Notes: generated by a model from the sequence alone, not told the origin. Numbered from the stretch's first letter, positions 27,401 to 36,691 are shown. The stretch: DNA of 64,000 nt from Bacteroidaceae bacterium (GCA_024693505.1 JAILKU010000001.1:1-64000), one strand, 5' to 3'. Numbers and translations: made by a program.

Positions 27401-28405
27401 TTATCCTAATGGCAATATTACGGTGAATTTCTCTTCGCTCTGCTCCACCCTGATCTGCCGGTCCATCAGCAGCATGAAGCGCTTCTCCAGGTTGGCCAGC
27501 CCCGTGCCGTGCGTCTCGGGCTTGTAATGCTTGGGGTACAGGGGATTGACGACCATCAGCTCCCTGGCGCTGTTCATCACGATGTCTATGCGCATCCTGT
27601 GCTCGCTGTCTATCATGTTGTGAACCGTCACATTCTCAATCAGCGGCAGCAGTGCCAGGATGGGAATCTGCAGCGACAGGCACTCGTCCGGCACCTTTAT
27701 GTTGACATCCAGCTTGCCTGCATACCTCACCTCCATCACCTCGCAGAACGAACGGGCAAACTCCAGCTCTTCCTTCAGGGAGACCAGTCCCTTGTGCTCG
27801 CTTTGCAGGATGTAGCGGAAGATGTCGCTCAGATGGTCGATGTAGCAGATGGTCAGCCGGTCGTCCTTCTTCCTGACCAGGCTGCTGATGCCGCCCAGCG
27901 AGTTGAAGAAGAAGTGGGGGTTGATCTGGTTCGTGAGCGCTGTGCAACGGCTCTGCAGACTCTCGATCTTCAGCTGCTGCAGTTCCTCGTCCTTCTTCTG
28001 GTGCACCAGGCTCAGATGGTTGGCATAGCCGAGCAGCAGCCCCATCATGCCCATCACGAAGAACTGGAACGTCAGGATGATGGGCCGTCCGTCGAAGCCC
28101 GAGCAGATCAGGGCCGTGATGCCCTTGTAGAGGGCGTAGGCCACAGCCGTAAGCACGACGTTTGGCAGGATGCGGCGGGAAAGCGAAGGGGTCTTCAGCC
28201 ATCGCTGGTTGAAGTACAGAAGACCTATCGAGAAGAGCCAGAACAGGAAGAAGCGTATCAGGGTATTGTCGATGTAGCATGCCCGTTCCCCGGCAGGCAC
28301 AAAGTCCCAGTCCAGACTCAGGAAAAGCAGGTTGGGATAGCTGACGAAGGCCGTGCAGACCAGGCTGGCCAGGAGTATCTTGTTGAAAGACTTATCGTAT
28401 CTCAT
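27401..28405 (-). CDS. LytS-like sensor histidine kinase
   Basis: Multi-TM N-terminus, His_kinase motif LTNQINPHFFFNSLGGISSLV, C-terminal GTGLANLEKRFMLL. Confidence 0.92.
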   Translation of the reverse strand: MRYDKSFNKILLASLVCTAFVSYPNLLFLSLDWDFVPAGERACYIDNTLIRFFLFWLFSIGLLYFNQRWLKTPSLSRRILPNVVLTAVAYALYKGITALICSGFDGRPIILTFQFFVMGMMGLLLGYANHLSLVHQKKDEELQQLKIESLQSRCTALTNQINPHFFFNSLGGISSLVRKKDDRLTICYIDHLSDIFRYILQSEHKGLVSLKEELEFARSFCEVMEVRYAGKLDVNIKVPDECLSLQIPILALLPLIENVTVHNMIDSEHRMRIDIVMNSARELMVVNPLYPKHYKPETHGTGLANLEKRFMLLMDRQIRVEQSEEKFTVILPLG

Positions 28406-28442
28406 ATAAGGTACAGGTACATCTTAATAACTTTCGAGGGCA

Positions 28443-28450
28443 CAAAGGTA
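28443..28450 (-). promoter_or_regulatory. -7 element (TACCTTTG) upstream of histidine kinase; possible start of the long minus-strand unit
   Basis: caaaggta ~38 bp upstream of start, after cobW-family terminator. Confidence 0.5.
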
Positions 28451-28524
28451 ACAATTATATTTTATATAATCCGCTTTTCATGCATAAAAACGTAAAAACA
28501 GCCCGTTATGCCGATTTGGAGGCA

Positions 28525-28555
28525 CAAAAAAAGCCCTCCTTTTGGTGGGAGGGCC
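28525..28555 (-). terminator. Rho-independent terminator of CobW-family gene
   Basis: GCCCTCCCACCAAAAGGAGGGC followed by TTTTTTT on minus strand. Confidence 0.85.
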
Positions 28556-28573
28556 TGCAGAAGAGTGCTGTTG

Positions 28574-29656
28574 TCAGACTATTCTGTGCGTTGGGTTCGG
28601 ACGACCCGGCTGGAGGTAGCGCCAGGCAAGTATCTCGTCCGTATATTGTCCGCCGATGGCGTCCAGGAGCACTTCGCGCACCAGTTCGTCGAGGTGCTCG
28701 GGGCTAGTCTCAACGCGCGCATTGATAATCAGCTTTGCGTTGTCGCTGCTGCCGGCCGTGCCGCGCAGCTGCAGGGTGTTGGCATCGCCCGTCAGGTTGC
28801 CTACGGCATACTGCCTGCCGTTCTCGGCAATCACCTTGATGTGGCCCACTCGCAGCTTCTCGCGCCTGACAGCCTGGGCAATGCCCGTCATGATATCCTT
28901 CAGAAGGGCATCCCAGTAGGCATTGTGGCCGCTGAGGGCTACGGTGCCGTTGAGCCAGCCCAGGACGGCCTCGCCGTGAGCGTACTTATCGTAGTTGATG
29001 TCCAGTATCTTCGTGCCTTCGCCCTGCCGGTTGGCCACCTCGCCGAACCATTCGCGGATGCCGACGCCGGTGAGGGTGCTGCAGGTCATCACCTTCGTGT
29101 GGTGGAAACAGGCCTGCGTGTCCTTCACCAGCTTCTCCGTCTCCTCGCTGCTCAGCAGGTCGGTCTTGGTGATCAGGATGACATCGCTCTCCTCGAGCTG
29201 CTTGCGGTAGATGTAGGCAGCATCCTCGTGCAGACCTCCGTTGCCTCCGTAGAGAATGGACCTGAGGCGTGCAGGATCACTGAGCACGGTCAGGGGCGAC
29301 ACGATGACCTCGGTGCTGTGGAACTTCTTCAGCGGACGGACAATGGTTGCCGTCAGGTCGGCACAACTGCCCACGGGCTCGGCAAGGATTACGTCGGCTT
29401 CCACGTTGCTCCGCAAAGAGCGAATGGCTTCGACGAAGCCGTTGAAGTTGCAGCAGAAACAGCTGCCGGCCACCTCGGCCACCTTCAGGTTGGCCTGTCG
29501 GAGCAGCTGGCTGTCAACGAGTTCGGGTGCCTGGTCGTTGGTGACGAGCCCGACGCGCTTTCCCTGGGCCATCAGACGCTGCGCCACGTCCCAGATGAGG
29601 GTGGTCTTGCCTGCTCCCAGGAAGCCACCGCAAATGATAAGTCTTGTAGTATTCAT
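28574..29656 (-). CDS. CobW/G3E-family GTPase (metal chaperone-like)
   Basis: GGFLGAGKTTLI Walker A, CFCCN motif, ITKTDLLS. Confidence 0.92.
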   Translation of the reverse strand: MNTTRLIICGGFLGAGKTTLIWDVAQRLMAQGKRVGLVTNDQAPELVDSQLLRQANLKVAEVAGSCFCCNFNGFVEAIRSLRSNVEADVILAEPVGSCADLTATIVRPLKKFHSTEVIVSPLTVLSDPARLRSILYGGNGGLHEDAAYIYRKQLEESDVILITKTDLLSSEETEKLVKDTQACFHHTKVMTCSTLTGVGIREWFGEVANRQGEGTKILDINYDKYAHGEAVLGWLNGTVALSGHNAYWDALLKDIMTGIAQAVRREKLRVGHIKVIAENGRQYAVGNLTGDANTLQLRGTAGSSDNAKLIINARVETSPEHLDELVREVLLDAIGGQYTDEILAWRYLQPGRPNPTHRIV

Positions 29657-29738
29657 TTTGTTAATTCATAATTCACAATTCACAATTCATAATTGAGCTG
29701 CGCTCCACTCTCCGCATTTAGGGGGTCGGGGGGTCTCC

Positions 29739-30551
29739 TTATTCCCTTCTCCCATGGGGAGCGGAGGGTCTGTTGACTGGCTCAAGCACATACTTGAAGA
29801 AGAGGGCGGCGATGCAGCCTCCGATGACAGGCGCAAGGACATAGACCCAGAACCATCCACCCACCGCATCGGGCAGGGCCGCCTGGCCCCATCCGGCGAA
29901 GTAGGCCACCAGCCGGGGCCCCAGGTCGCGGGCAGGATTCAGGCCGGCCTGCGTCAGGGGGGCAATGAAGAAGATGATGCTGCTCACAGTCAGTCCGATG
30001 AACATCGGCTGCAGGTCGGAGGAGGGGCGACCCACGTTGCAGTCCTCCGTCAGGGCGAAGATGAACAGCACCAGCAGGAACGTGCCGAAGCCCTCGGCAC
30101 ACATTGCCAGGGGCAGGCTGACTGTCGAGATGCCGGCGTCGCCCGGATTGGGATAGAACTCTCCGAACATACGCGCCGTATCAACCGAAGCGGCCGTACC
30201 GCGGATGATCTCGTGAACGGACTCATAATGCGCAATCGAAGCCGAGAACAGGCCGTAGAGTACCAGGCCGGACAGCACGGCACCCGCCAGCTGCGCCGTC
30301 AGATAGACAGGCAGTCGCCTGGCCGGCATCCGTCCTGCCACCACCATTGCCACCGACACAGCCGGGTTCAAGTGCGCACAGCAGATGTTGCGCGTCAGGA
30401 AGATGGCCAGCGTCACCCCCAGACCCCAGACCAGTCCAATCTGGAAAATGCTGTTGTACTCGCCAAAGAGAATGGATACTGCCACGCAGCAGCAGCCAAA
30501 GAGCGTGAGGATAAACGTCCCCATCAGCTCGCCGATAAAGTCTTTCATCAT
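29739..30551 (-). CDS. MIP-family channel (aquaporin / glycerol facilitator)
   Basis: Two NPA motifs AHLNPAVS and GLNPARDLGPRL, six TM segments. Confidence 0.93.
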   Translation of the reverse strand: MMKDFIGELMGTFILTLFGCCCVAVSILFGEYNSIFQIGLVWGLGVTLAIFLTRNICCAHLNPAVSVAMVVAGRMPARRLPVYLTAQLAGAVLSGLVLYGLFSASIAHYESVHEIIRGTAASVDTARMFGEFYPNPGDAGISTVSLPLAMCAEGFGTFLLVLFIFALTEDCNVGRPSSDLQPMFIGLTVSSIIFFIAPLTQAGLNPARDLGPRLVAYFAGWGQAALPDAVGGWFWVYVLAPVIGGCIAALFFKYVLEPVNRPSAPHGRRE

Positions 30552-30574
30552 TCTTTTCTTTTTGATTCGGAATA

Positions 30575-30582
30575 CAAAGGTA
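30575..30582 (-). promoter_or_regulatory. -7 element (TACCTTTG) for MIP channel gene
   Basis: caaaggta on + strand. Confidence 0.5.
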
Positions 30583-30744
30583 GTCATTTAGGCTCAATCC
30601 TGCACCCCACCCTATCATCATCACGAAAAAACATCGCTTTATCGCGAAAGACCAGTCACGGCTCAACCGCTCTCGGTTATCGGATACCATTACCCGCCCA
30701 TAGGGGAGACTGCCTTACACCAATCGCATTTTCTTGTTTTACTA

Positions 30745-30853
30745 AATGCAATAAGTGCAATAACTGCAAAAAGTGCAAAAAAGTTTTCGTTAGAGAGTGG
30801 CAACGGCGCCAGCCCATTCACCGCCCCTATGAGGGGAGGGGCAGGGGGTGGGG
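30745..30853 (+). repeat. dispersed composite repeat: TGCAATAA array + TTTTCGTTAGAGAGTGGCAACGGCGCCAGCC + G-rich tract
   Basis: Same order at 51991-52098 (+), inverted at ~32270-32521, partial at 26540-26618. Confidence 0.8.
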
Positions 30854-30945
30854 TAAGCAAGTAGTGATGCAAATAACTATGTGATGAATGATGCTTTAGC
30901 AGGGTGTTTACCCCACCCCAACCCCTCCCCTCATAGGGGCGGGGA
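30819..30945. repeat. ~38-bp inverted repeat with G4-type runs on opposite strands
   Basis: gcccctatgaggggaggggcagggggtggggtaa ... ttaccccaccccaacccctcccctcataggggc. Confidence 0.8.
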
Positions 30946-31784
30946 ATGGCTCGCGCCCTTCTCGTTGCTTCTAGCCCCATGCATCCTATTCCTAGCCCCT
31001 TGCTTTCTCCTCCTTGCGCCCTTCTCGTCAGCCTTCTGAGTCGACGGTGAACAATTCGTTCGCCGTCTCGTCCTCTTTGTCCACCTATTTCTTGATGGTC
31101 TTCTGTTCACCTGAAGTTGGCATCACGCCCCCGTTACTCCATCATTTGAGGCTATAGTTCAAGACCTGAACCCTGAATCAGGGACGTGGTTTTATCCTCT
31201 GAGTCTATATGCATACGCAGTGTATTCGATGTTTTTTGTATCCCGGCGCCCGTCCTTCCCTGGAAAAGTTGAATGGTTTCTGCCTTAACCCTGGCATAGA
31301 TTGAATGGATTCCGAGTACCGTCTTTTAGGTCCCGAAATAAAGGAAAGCTTGGCTTTTGCCGTCAAAATCTATACCCATATTCGTCAATTAAAGGTCAAT
31401 TAATGGCTCATTAACGGCAATTAATGTCTATTTTGAAACGTATAATTACCATTAATCGCCCGTTAATCATTCATTAATCTCGTTATTTTATGCCGAAAAC
31501 GGGCGAAAAACACGAAAAAAGCGGATATTTTTCACCATTTGATGATGGTTTATTTTCCACTTCAGAAGATAATTCCCTTCATTTCCTTTCTTTTTTTGGG
31601 GCTTAAAGTTAATGTTTCATGCCACTTTTTATAGCCATTTGGCTATTTTCACGGCATTTTTTCGTGTAAAGATTTTTTTATGCAGACGAAAGAGCCCATG
31701 CCTGTTTTATGTAAATATTTTTCACACTAGCATCTCAACTATAACATAATCAAAGTATTAGCTTTTTACCCTAAATGGCATACA

Positions 31785-31804
31785 TAGCAAGATGTGTCTT
31801 GCTA
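31785..31804. other. conserved perfect hairpin inside repeat arm
   Basis: TAGCAAGA-TGTG-TCTTGCTA; same stem in right arm at 52702-52721. Confidence 0.75.
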
Positions 31805-31990
31805 GGGCGCATTGTTTTTTGCAAAGTTTGCAGTTATTGCACTTTGCAAATCGCCGACTTTCCATTTTCCGCTAATATAATAACAAAGTCTATAGGCATA
31901 GTTTAATTATATTTATATATAATTTAGCGACATACCCCAAATGCAATAACTGCAATAACTGCAATAACTGCAAAATTGCAAATTTGTGTG

Positions 31991-32072
31991 TGCTAGTATT
32001 GTGCAGTATCGTGCAGTATAGTGCAATATCGTGCAGTATAGTGCCGTATAGTGCCGTATCGCGCATTGCGCC
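31991..32072 (+). repeat. 10-bp tandem iteron array (~8 units), left arm
   Basis: tgctagtatt gtgcagtatc gtgcagtata gtgcaatatc gtgcagtata gtgccgtata gtgccgtatc gcgc. Confidence 0.9.
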
Positions 32073-32084
32073 AAATAACTGTCG

Positions 32085-32092
32085 TATCTTTG
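32085..32092 (+). promoter_or_regulatory. -7 element (TATCTTTG) directly downstream of iterons
   Basis: aactgtcgTATCTTTGcaccagaaaaacgtgg. Confidence 0.6.
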
Positions 32093-32541
32093 CACCAGAA
32101 AAACGTGGACGGCGGCTCGACTTAGTCCGGACAACATCAGAGCTTCCCCACATATCCTACAAGGGTTGGTTGCCATATAACCAGTGTTCTTTGACTTAAT
32201 GATACAAACAAAGTTTCTCTAACGGAAGGCGGCAGTAAATTTACCAGACCCGGGTGTAAATTTTACTAGACCCGCCTCGCGTAAAAAAAAAGACCCTCCC
32301 AAAAGAAGACCCTCCCCCAGCCCCTCCCTTGTAGGGCGGGGAGGGGAATGCTGGGGAAGCTGGAGACGATAGGAGCAGGAAGGCGCTAGGAACAGCGAGC
32401 AAGGACGCCAGGAGGAGAAAGCAAGGGGGCTAGAAGCAACGAGCAAGGGCGCCAGCCATTGCCACTCTCTAACGAAAACTTTTATTTGCATTATTTGCAC
32501 TTATTGCACTTATTGCATTTGGTAATATCCAAAAAAATCAC

Positions 32542-32549
32542 TATCTTTG
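32542..32549 (+). promoter_or_regulatory. -7 element (TATCTTTG) for 32572 gene
   Basis: cacTATCTTTGcag 23 bp upstream of ATG. Confidence 0.55.
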
Positions 32550-32571
32550 CAGAGCAAAAGAGTGAAAGTAT

Positions 32572-35500
32572 ATGAAGATAGACTGTTTTATCCCCTGGAC
32601 AAGCGACGAGCAGGCTGCACAAACGCTCGAGGAACTGAGGCACGACCCTAACGTAAACGCCGTTCACCTGTTGCGCGAAGGCACTGCAGGACAGACACGC
32701 ACGCTGCGCTTTATAGCCCAGCAGGCTACGGCTCCCTACATTCTGCTGTATACAAAGTACGACACGCTCCGCCTGGGCTATCATGCCCTGACCCGCTGGC
32801 TTACCATCGCCGAAGACAGCGGAGCCACCCTGCTCTATGCCGACCATTACACGCTCACACCCGACGGAAAGCTCAGCGCCATGCCCCTGATCGACTGCCA
32901 GCTGGGGTCGGTGCGCGACGACTTCCAGATGGGCTCCCTGCTGCTCATCCGCACTAGCGCGCTGCAGCGATACGTTGCCCGGGAGGGGCTTCACGCCTAC
33001 CAGTATGCCGCGCTCTACGACCTGCGGCTCCACCTGAGCCTGGAGCGGCTCCCTCTGCACGTTGACGAGTTCCTCTATACCGAGGTGGAGCAGGACACGC
33101 GCCTGAGCGGACAGAAGCAGTTCGACTATGTCGATCCGCGTAACCGGTCGCGTCAGGTTGAGATGGAGCGCGCCTGCACTCGTCACCTGCGCGCCCTGAA
33201 TGCCTACCTGCATGGCAACGAGTGCGACGAGGTCTGCCTGGAAGACGGCGATTTCCCGGTTGAGGCCAGTGTGGTCATCCCCGTCAGGAACCGCGTCCGC
33301 ACGATAGAGGATGCCATTCGCAGCGTGCTCGGACAGGAAGCTGCATTCCCCTTCAACCTTATCGTCGTGGACAATCACAGCACCGACGGCACCACGGACG
33401 CCATCCGATCCTTCAGCAGCGACGGGCGCGTAATCCATGTCATCCCCGACCGCGACGACCTGGGCATCGGCGGCTGCTGGAATGTGGCCGTTCATAATCC
33501 CATGGCCGGCCGCTTCCTGGTGCAGCTGGACAGCGACGACCTGTACAGCAGTCCGCACACGCTGCAGCGCATCGTGGACAAGTTCTACGAGGAGCGCGCC
33601 GCCATGGTAATCGGCTCGTACCGGATGTGCGACTTCCAGCTGCAGACGCTGCCGCCCGGACTGATCGACCACCGCGAATGGACGGCCCTGAACGGCAGGA
33701 ACAATGCGCTGCGCATAAACGGGCTGGGCGCGCCCAGGGCCTTCTTCACCCCCGTCCTGCGCGAGCTGCAGGTGCCCAACACGAGCTATGGCGAGGACTA
33801 TGCCCTGGGCCTGATGATAAGCCGCCGCTACCGTATCGGCCGCATCTTTGACGAACTGTACCTGTGCCGCCGCTGGGAGGGCAATAGCGACGCAGCACTC
33901 AGCCAGGAGCGCATCAACAGGAACAACCAGTACAAGGACCACCTGCGGACGCTCGAGATCATGGCCCGCCAGCAGCTCAACCGCCAGTGGCAGCGCGACC
34001 TGTCGGCCCAGGACGTGGAGGACTTCTTCCAGAGCGAGATGGCGCAGTGGCCCGAAGCGGCGCAGCGATACAAAGACCTGCAGGAACAGGTGCAGACGCA
34101 CGAACTGCCCGTCGGCGAGGATACGACGCTCGTTGCGCAGTGGAACCCCGCCCGAATCGTGAGCACTGCGGCAGCAATCGACCCGGCAAGCATCAGCGCA
34201 CGCCCCTGCTTTCTATGCGACCACAACCGGCCGCCCCAGCAGCATAAGCTCATGACGCTGAAGCACTATCAACTCCTGCTCAATCCCTTCCCCATCCTGC
34301 CGCAGCATTTCACCATCCCGACGCGCCGGCACACCCCGCAATCGATCTACAGCCATTTCGGAACGATGCGTCAGCTGGCATGGAAGATGCCCCGGCACAT
34401 CATCTTCTACAACGGCCCGACCTGCGGCGCATCGTGCCCCGACCACATGCATCTCCAAGCCGGCAGCCGGGGTATCGTGCCGCTGGAAAAGGAATGGCTC
34501 CGGTATGAGAAGGACCTGAGGAAACTCTATCCGCTGACAGGCGAACAGACGGCCGAGGTGCAGGAGGCGGGCGATGTCAGCAGCCGCTGCGGACTCTACT
34601 ACCTGCCCAGCTACGTCTGCCCGGTGTTTGTCATCCGCAGCCTGCCCAACGAGGCCGACAGTCTGCTCTGCCAGCGCATCTACAAGGCCCTGCCAGTGCA
34701 CGACAATGAAAGCGAGCCGCGCCTGAACCTCGTCTCGTGGCGACAGAGCGGCAGTTCGGCATGGCCCGACGAGATCATCACCCTTGTATTCCCCCGCGCC
34801 AAGCACAGGCCCGACTGTTACTATGCGCAGGGCGAGGGCAAGATGATGGTGAGCCCCGGTGCATTAGACCTGTGCGGCCTGCTCATCACGCCCCGCCAGG
34901 AGGACTTCCAGCGGCTCACACCCGAGCGGGCAGAACGGATCCTGAAGGAGGTGACGATGAGCGAAGACGAGCTGCAGCCCGTCATACGGAAAGTGCAGGG
35001 ACTGAACGACGACATTCAGGAGGAGCAGGACGGACAAGACGGGCAAAGCGCGCACGGGCTGACTGCCGACGCTCCGCTCGCGGAAATGTTCGGAGGAGTG
35101 CAGCCCGATGTATCGGTAGGCATCATGAGCGCGCCGAAAATCAGCTTCCGCATGAACGGGGAATACTCGGCAAAGGGACAGCCCGTGCGGGGAGAGCAGT
35201 CGGTAGAATGCCAGGACGGCTGTGTGAAATGGCAGGATACGCTGTATCGCGAACTGACCTTCCGGCCCTCCGACAAAAAGGCCACGTTCTGCCTCCAGAA
35301 TGTAACGATCGGGCAGAACTTCCACTGGGAACGCCAGGAGAACCAGACCTTTACCGGCACCCTGCGGCTCGTCGTGGAGGAAGACAAGGTCGTCGCCATC
35401 AATATCCTGCCCGCTGAAGACTACCTTGCCAGCGTAATCAGCAGCGAGATGAAATCGTCATGCAGCCTTGAGTTCCTGAAGGCAGCAGCCGTCATAAGCC

Positions 35501-36330
35501 GGAGCTGGCTCTTCGCCCAGATGGAGAAGCGGCGCACCCGAGAAGACAATGGCACAGGCTTCTTCTCATTCTCCCGAACAGAAGAGGAACTCGTCCGCTG
35601 GTATGACAGGGAGGATCATATGCTGTTCGATGTCTGCGCCGACGACCACTGCCAGCGCTATCAGGGTGTTACCCGCGTCCTCAATCCCCAGGTCCAGCAG
35701 GCCATCGCCGCTACCCGCGGACAGATTCTCGTCAGCGAGGGCAGCATCTGCGACACACGGTTCGGCAAGTGCTGCGGCGGACGGACAAACGAGTTCCAGT
35801 ATTGCTGGGAAAATGTGCGCCACCCCTACCTGACATCTGTTGCCGATCCCTTCTGCAACATCCAGGACTCCTCCATCCTGAAACGCGTACTTAACGACTA
35901 CGACCTGGAGACGACCGACTTCTATCGCTGGCAGGTGGAGTACAGCCAGGAGGAACTCTCCAGTCTGATCAGTACCCGACTGAAGCTGGACCTCGGTTCC
36001 ATCCTGCGCCTTGAGAGCCTCGAGGCAGGTCCGGGCGGACACATCTCGCGGCTCCGCATCGTCGGCACAGAACGCAGCTTCATCGTCGGAAAGGAACTGG
36101 AGATACGCCGGACCCTGAGCCCGTCGCATCTGAAGAGCAGCGCCTTTACGGTGGAATACCTGAATGTAACAGACGGCATCCCCCAGGGCTTCAGGCTTAA
36201 CGGCAAGGGATGGGGGCACGGTGTCGGCCTGTGCCAGATCGGTGCAGCCGTAATGGGGCACAAGGGATACCCCTACCGGAAGATTCTGAGCCACTACTAC
36301 ACCGGTGCGCAGATGAAACGCCTCTACTAA
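32572..36330 (+). CDS. multidomain fusion: GT-A/GT2 glycosyltransferase - DUF4922 (GalT/Ap4A phosphorylase-like) - SpoIID/LytB amidase-enhancer domain
   Basis: [25 protein letters not shown]...[10 protein letters not shown] (GT2); [12 protein letters not shown]...[23 protein letters not shown]...[11 protein letters not shown] (DUF4922/HIT-like); [27 protein letters not shown]...[19 protein letters not shown] (SpoIID). Confidence 0.88.
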   Translation: MKIDCFIPWTSDEQAAQTLEELRHDPNVNAVHLLREGTAGQTRTLRFIAQQATAPYILLYTKYDTLRLGYHALTRWLTIAEDSGATLLYADHYTLTPDGKLSAMPLIDCQLGSVRDDFQMGSLLLIRTSALQRYVAREGLHAYQYAALYDLRLHLSLERLPLHVDEFLYTEVEQDTRLSGQKQFDYVDPRNRSRQVEMERACTRHLRALNAYLHGNECDEVCLEDGDFPVEASVVIPVRNRVRTIEDAIRSVLGQEAAFPFNLIVVDNHSTDGTTDAIRSFSSDGRVIHVIPDRDDLGIGGCWNVAVHNPMAGRFLVQLDSDDLYSSPHTLQRIVDKFYEERAAMVIGSYRMCDFQLQTLPPGLIDHREWTALNGRNNALRINGLGAPRAFFTPVLRELQVPNTSYGEDYALGLMISRRYRIGRIFDELYLCRRWEGNSDAALSQERINRNNQYKDHLRTLEIMARQQLNRQWQRDLSAQDVEDFFQSEMAQWPEAAQRYKDLQEQVQTHELPVGEDTTLVAQWNPARIVSTAAAIDPASISARPCFLCDHNRPPQQHKLMTLKHYQLLLNPFPILPQHFTIPTRRHTPQSIYSHFGTMRQLAWKMPRHIIFYNGPTCGASCPDHMHLQAGSRGIVPLEKEWLRYEKDLRKLYPLTGEQTAEVQEAGDVSSRCGLYYLPSYVCPVFVIRSLPNEADSLLCQRIYKALPVHDNESEPRLNLVSWRQSGSSAWPDEIITLVFPRAKHRPDCYYAQGEGKMMVSPGALDLCGLLITPRQEDFQRLTPERAERILKEVTMSEDELQPVIRKVQGLNDDIQEEQDGQDGQSAHGLTADAPLAEMFGGVQPDVSVGIMSAPKISFRMNGEYSAKGQPVRGEQSVECQDGCVKWQDTLYRELTFRPSDKKATFCLQNVTIGQNFHWERQENQTFTGTLRLVVEEDKVVAINILPAEDYLASVISSEMKSSCSLEFLKAAAVISRSWLFAQMEKRRTREDNGTGFFSFSRTEEELVRWYDREDHMLFDVCADDHCQRYQGVTRVLNPQVQQAIAATRGQILVSEGSICDTRFGKCCGGRTNEFQYCWENVRHPYLTSVADPFCNIQDSSILKRVLNDYDLETTDFYRWQVEYSQEELSSLISTRLKLDLGSILRLESLEAGPGGHISRLRIVGTERSFIVGKELEIRRTLSPSHLKSSAFTVEYLNVTDGIPQGFRLNGKGWGHGVGLCQIGAAVMGHKGYPYRKILSHYYTGAQMKRLY

Positions 36331-36364
36331 GGTGCGATAGCGAGAAGACTGGCGTCCGCAGAAA

Positions 36365-36403
36365 CAGAATAATGGGTGCACGAAATGTGCATCCATTATT
36401 CTG
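36365..36403. terminator. strong bidirectional-type hairpin between 32572-36330 and tRNA-Asn
   Basis: CAGAATAATGGGTGCAC GAAA TGTGCATCCATTATTCTG, ~17-bp stem. Confidence 0.6.
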
Positions 36404-36477
36404 CGCTTCAGGATGGGCTTGAACCAACGACCCCATGATTAACAGTCATGTGCTCTAACCAACTGAGCTACTGAAGC
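36404..36477 (-). tRNA. tRNA-Asn (GTT)
   Basis: Reverse complement GCTTCAGTAGCTCAGTTGGTTAGAGCACATGACTGTTAATCATGGGGTCGTTGGTTCAAGCCCATCCTGAAGCG; full cloverleaf with GTT anticodon. Confidence 0.95.
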
Positions 36478-36517
36478 ATTGCCTAATCACCCAAAAAACT
36501 ATCAATTCTAAGTCCTG

Positions 36518-36591
36518 CGCTTCAGGATGGGCTTGAACCAACGACCCCATGATTAACAGTCATGTGCTCTAACCAACTGAGCTACTGAAGC
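36518..36591 (-). tRNA. tRNA-Asn (GTT), identical second copy
   Basis: Sequence identical to the copy at 36404-36477. Confidence 0.95.
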
Positions 36592-36666
36592 AGGGATTTC
36601 AGCACTTTTTTGTGCTTTAACCTCGAATTGCGGTGCAAAAGTATAGGTTTTTTTGGAAATATGCAA

Positions 36667-36674
36667 TATCTTTG
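36667..36674 (+). promoter_or_regulatory. -7 element (TATCTTTG) for PfkB gene
   Basis: aaTATCTTTGcaaaaaaaatgagc. Confidence 0.5.
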
Positions 36675-36691
36675 CAAAAAAAATGAGCTAA

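Larger units (their letters stand above)
31250..32521 (+). repeat. left arm of ~1.27-kb inverted repeat
   Basis: Reverse-complementary to 51991-53255 over most of its length; divergence concentrated in the iteron block and GC-rich inner end. Confidence 0.9.

Noticed and set aside
29754-30884. 376-aa + strand ORF opposite the MIP channel
   Set aside because: Shadow ORF running into repeat sequence (KCNNCKKCKK is a translation of the TGCAATAA array)
31991-32072. CRISPR-like array
   Set aside because: Repeat unit is 10 bp with no spacers and no cas genes in the window
31890-32176. 87-aa ORFs with CTILHYTARYCTILA repeats
   Set aside because: Direct translation of the 10-bp iteron array and promoter, not a protein
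32491-34101. 536-aa ORF antisense to the GT2-DUF4922-SpoIID gene
   Set aside because: Shadow ORF; the sense strand carries clear domain motifs
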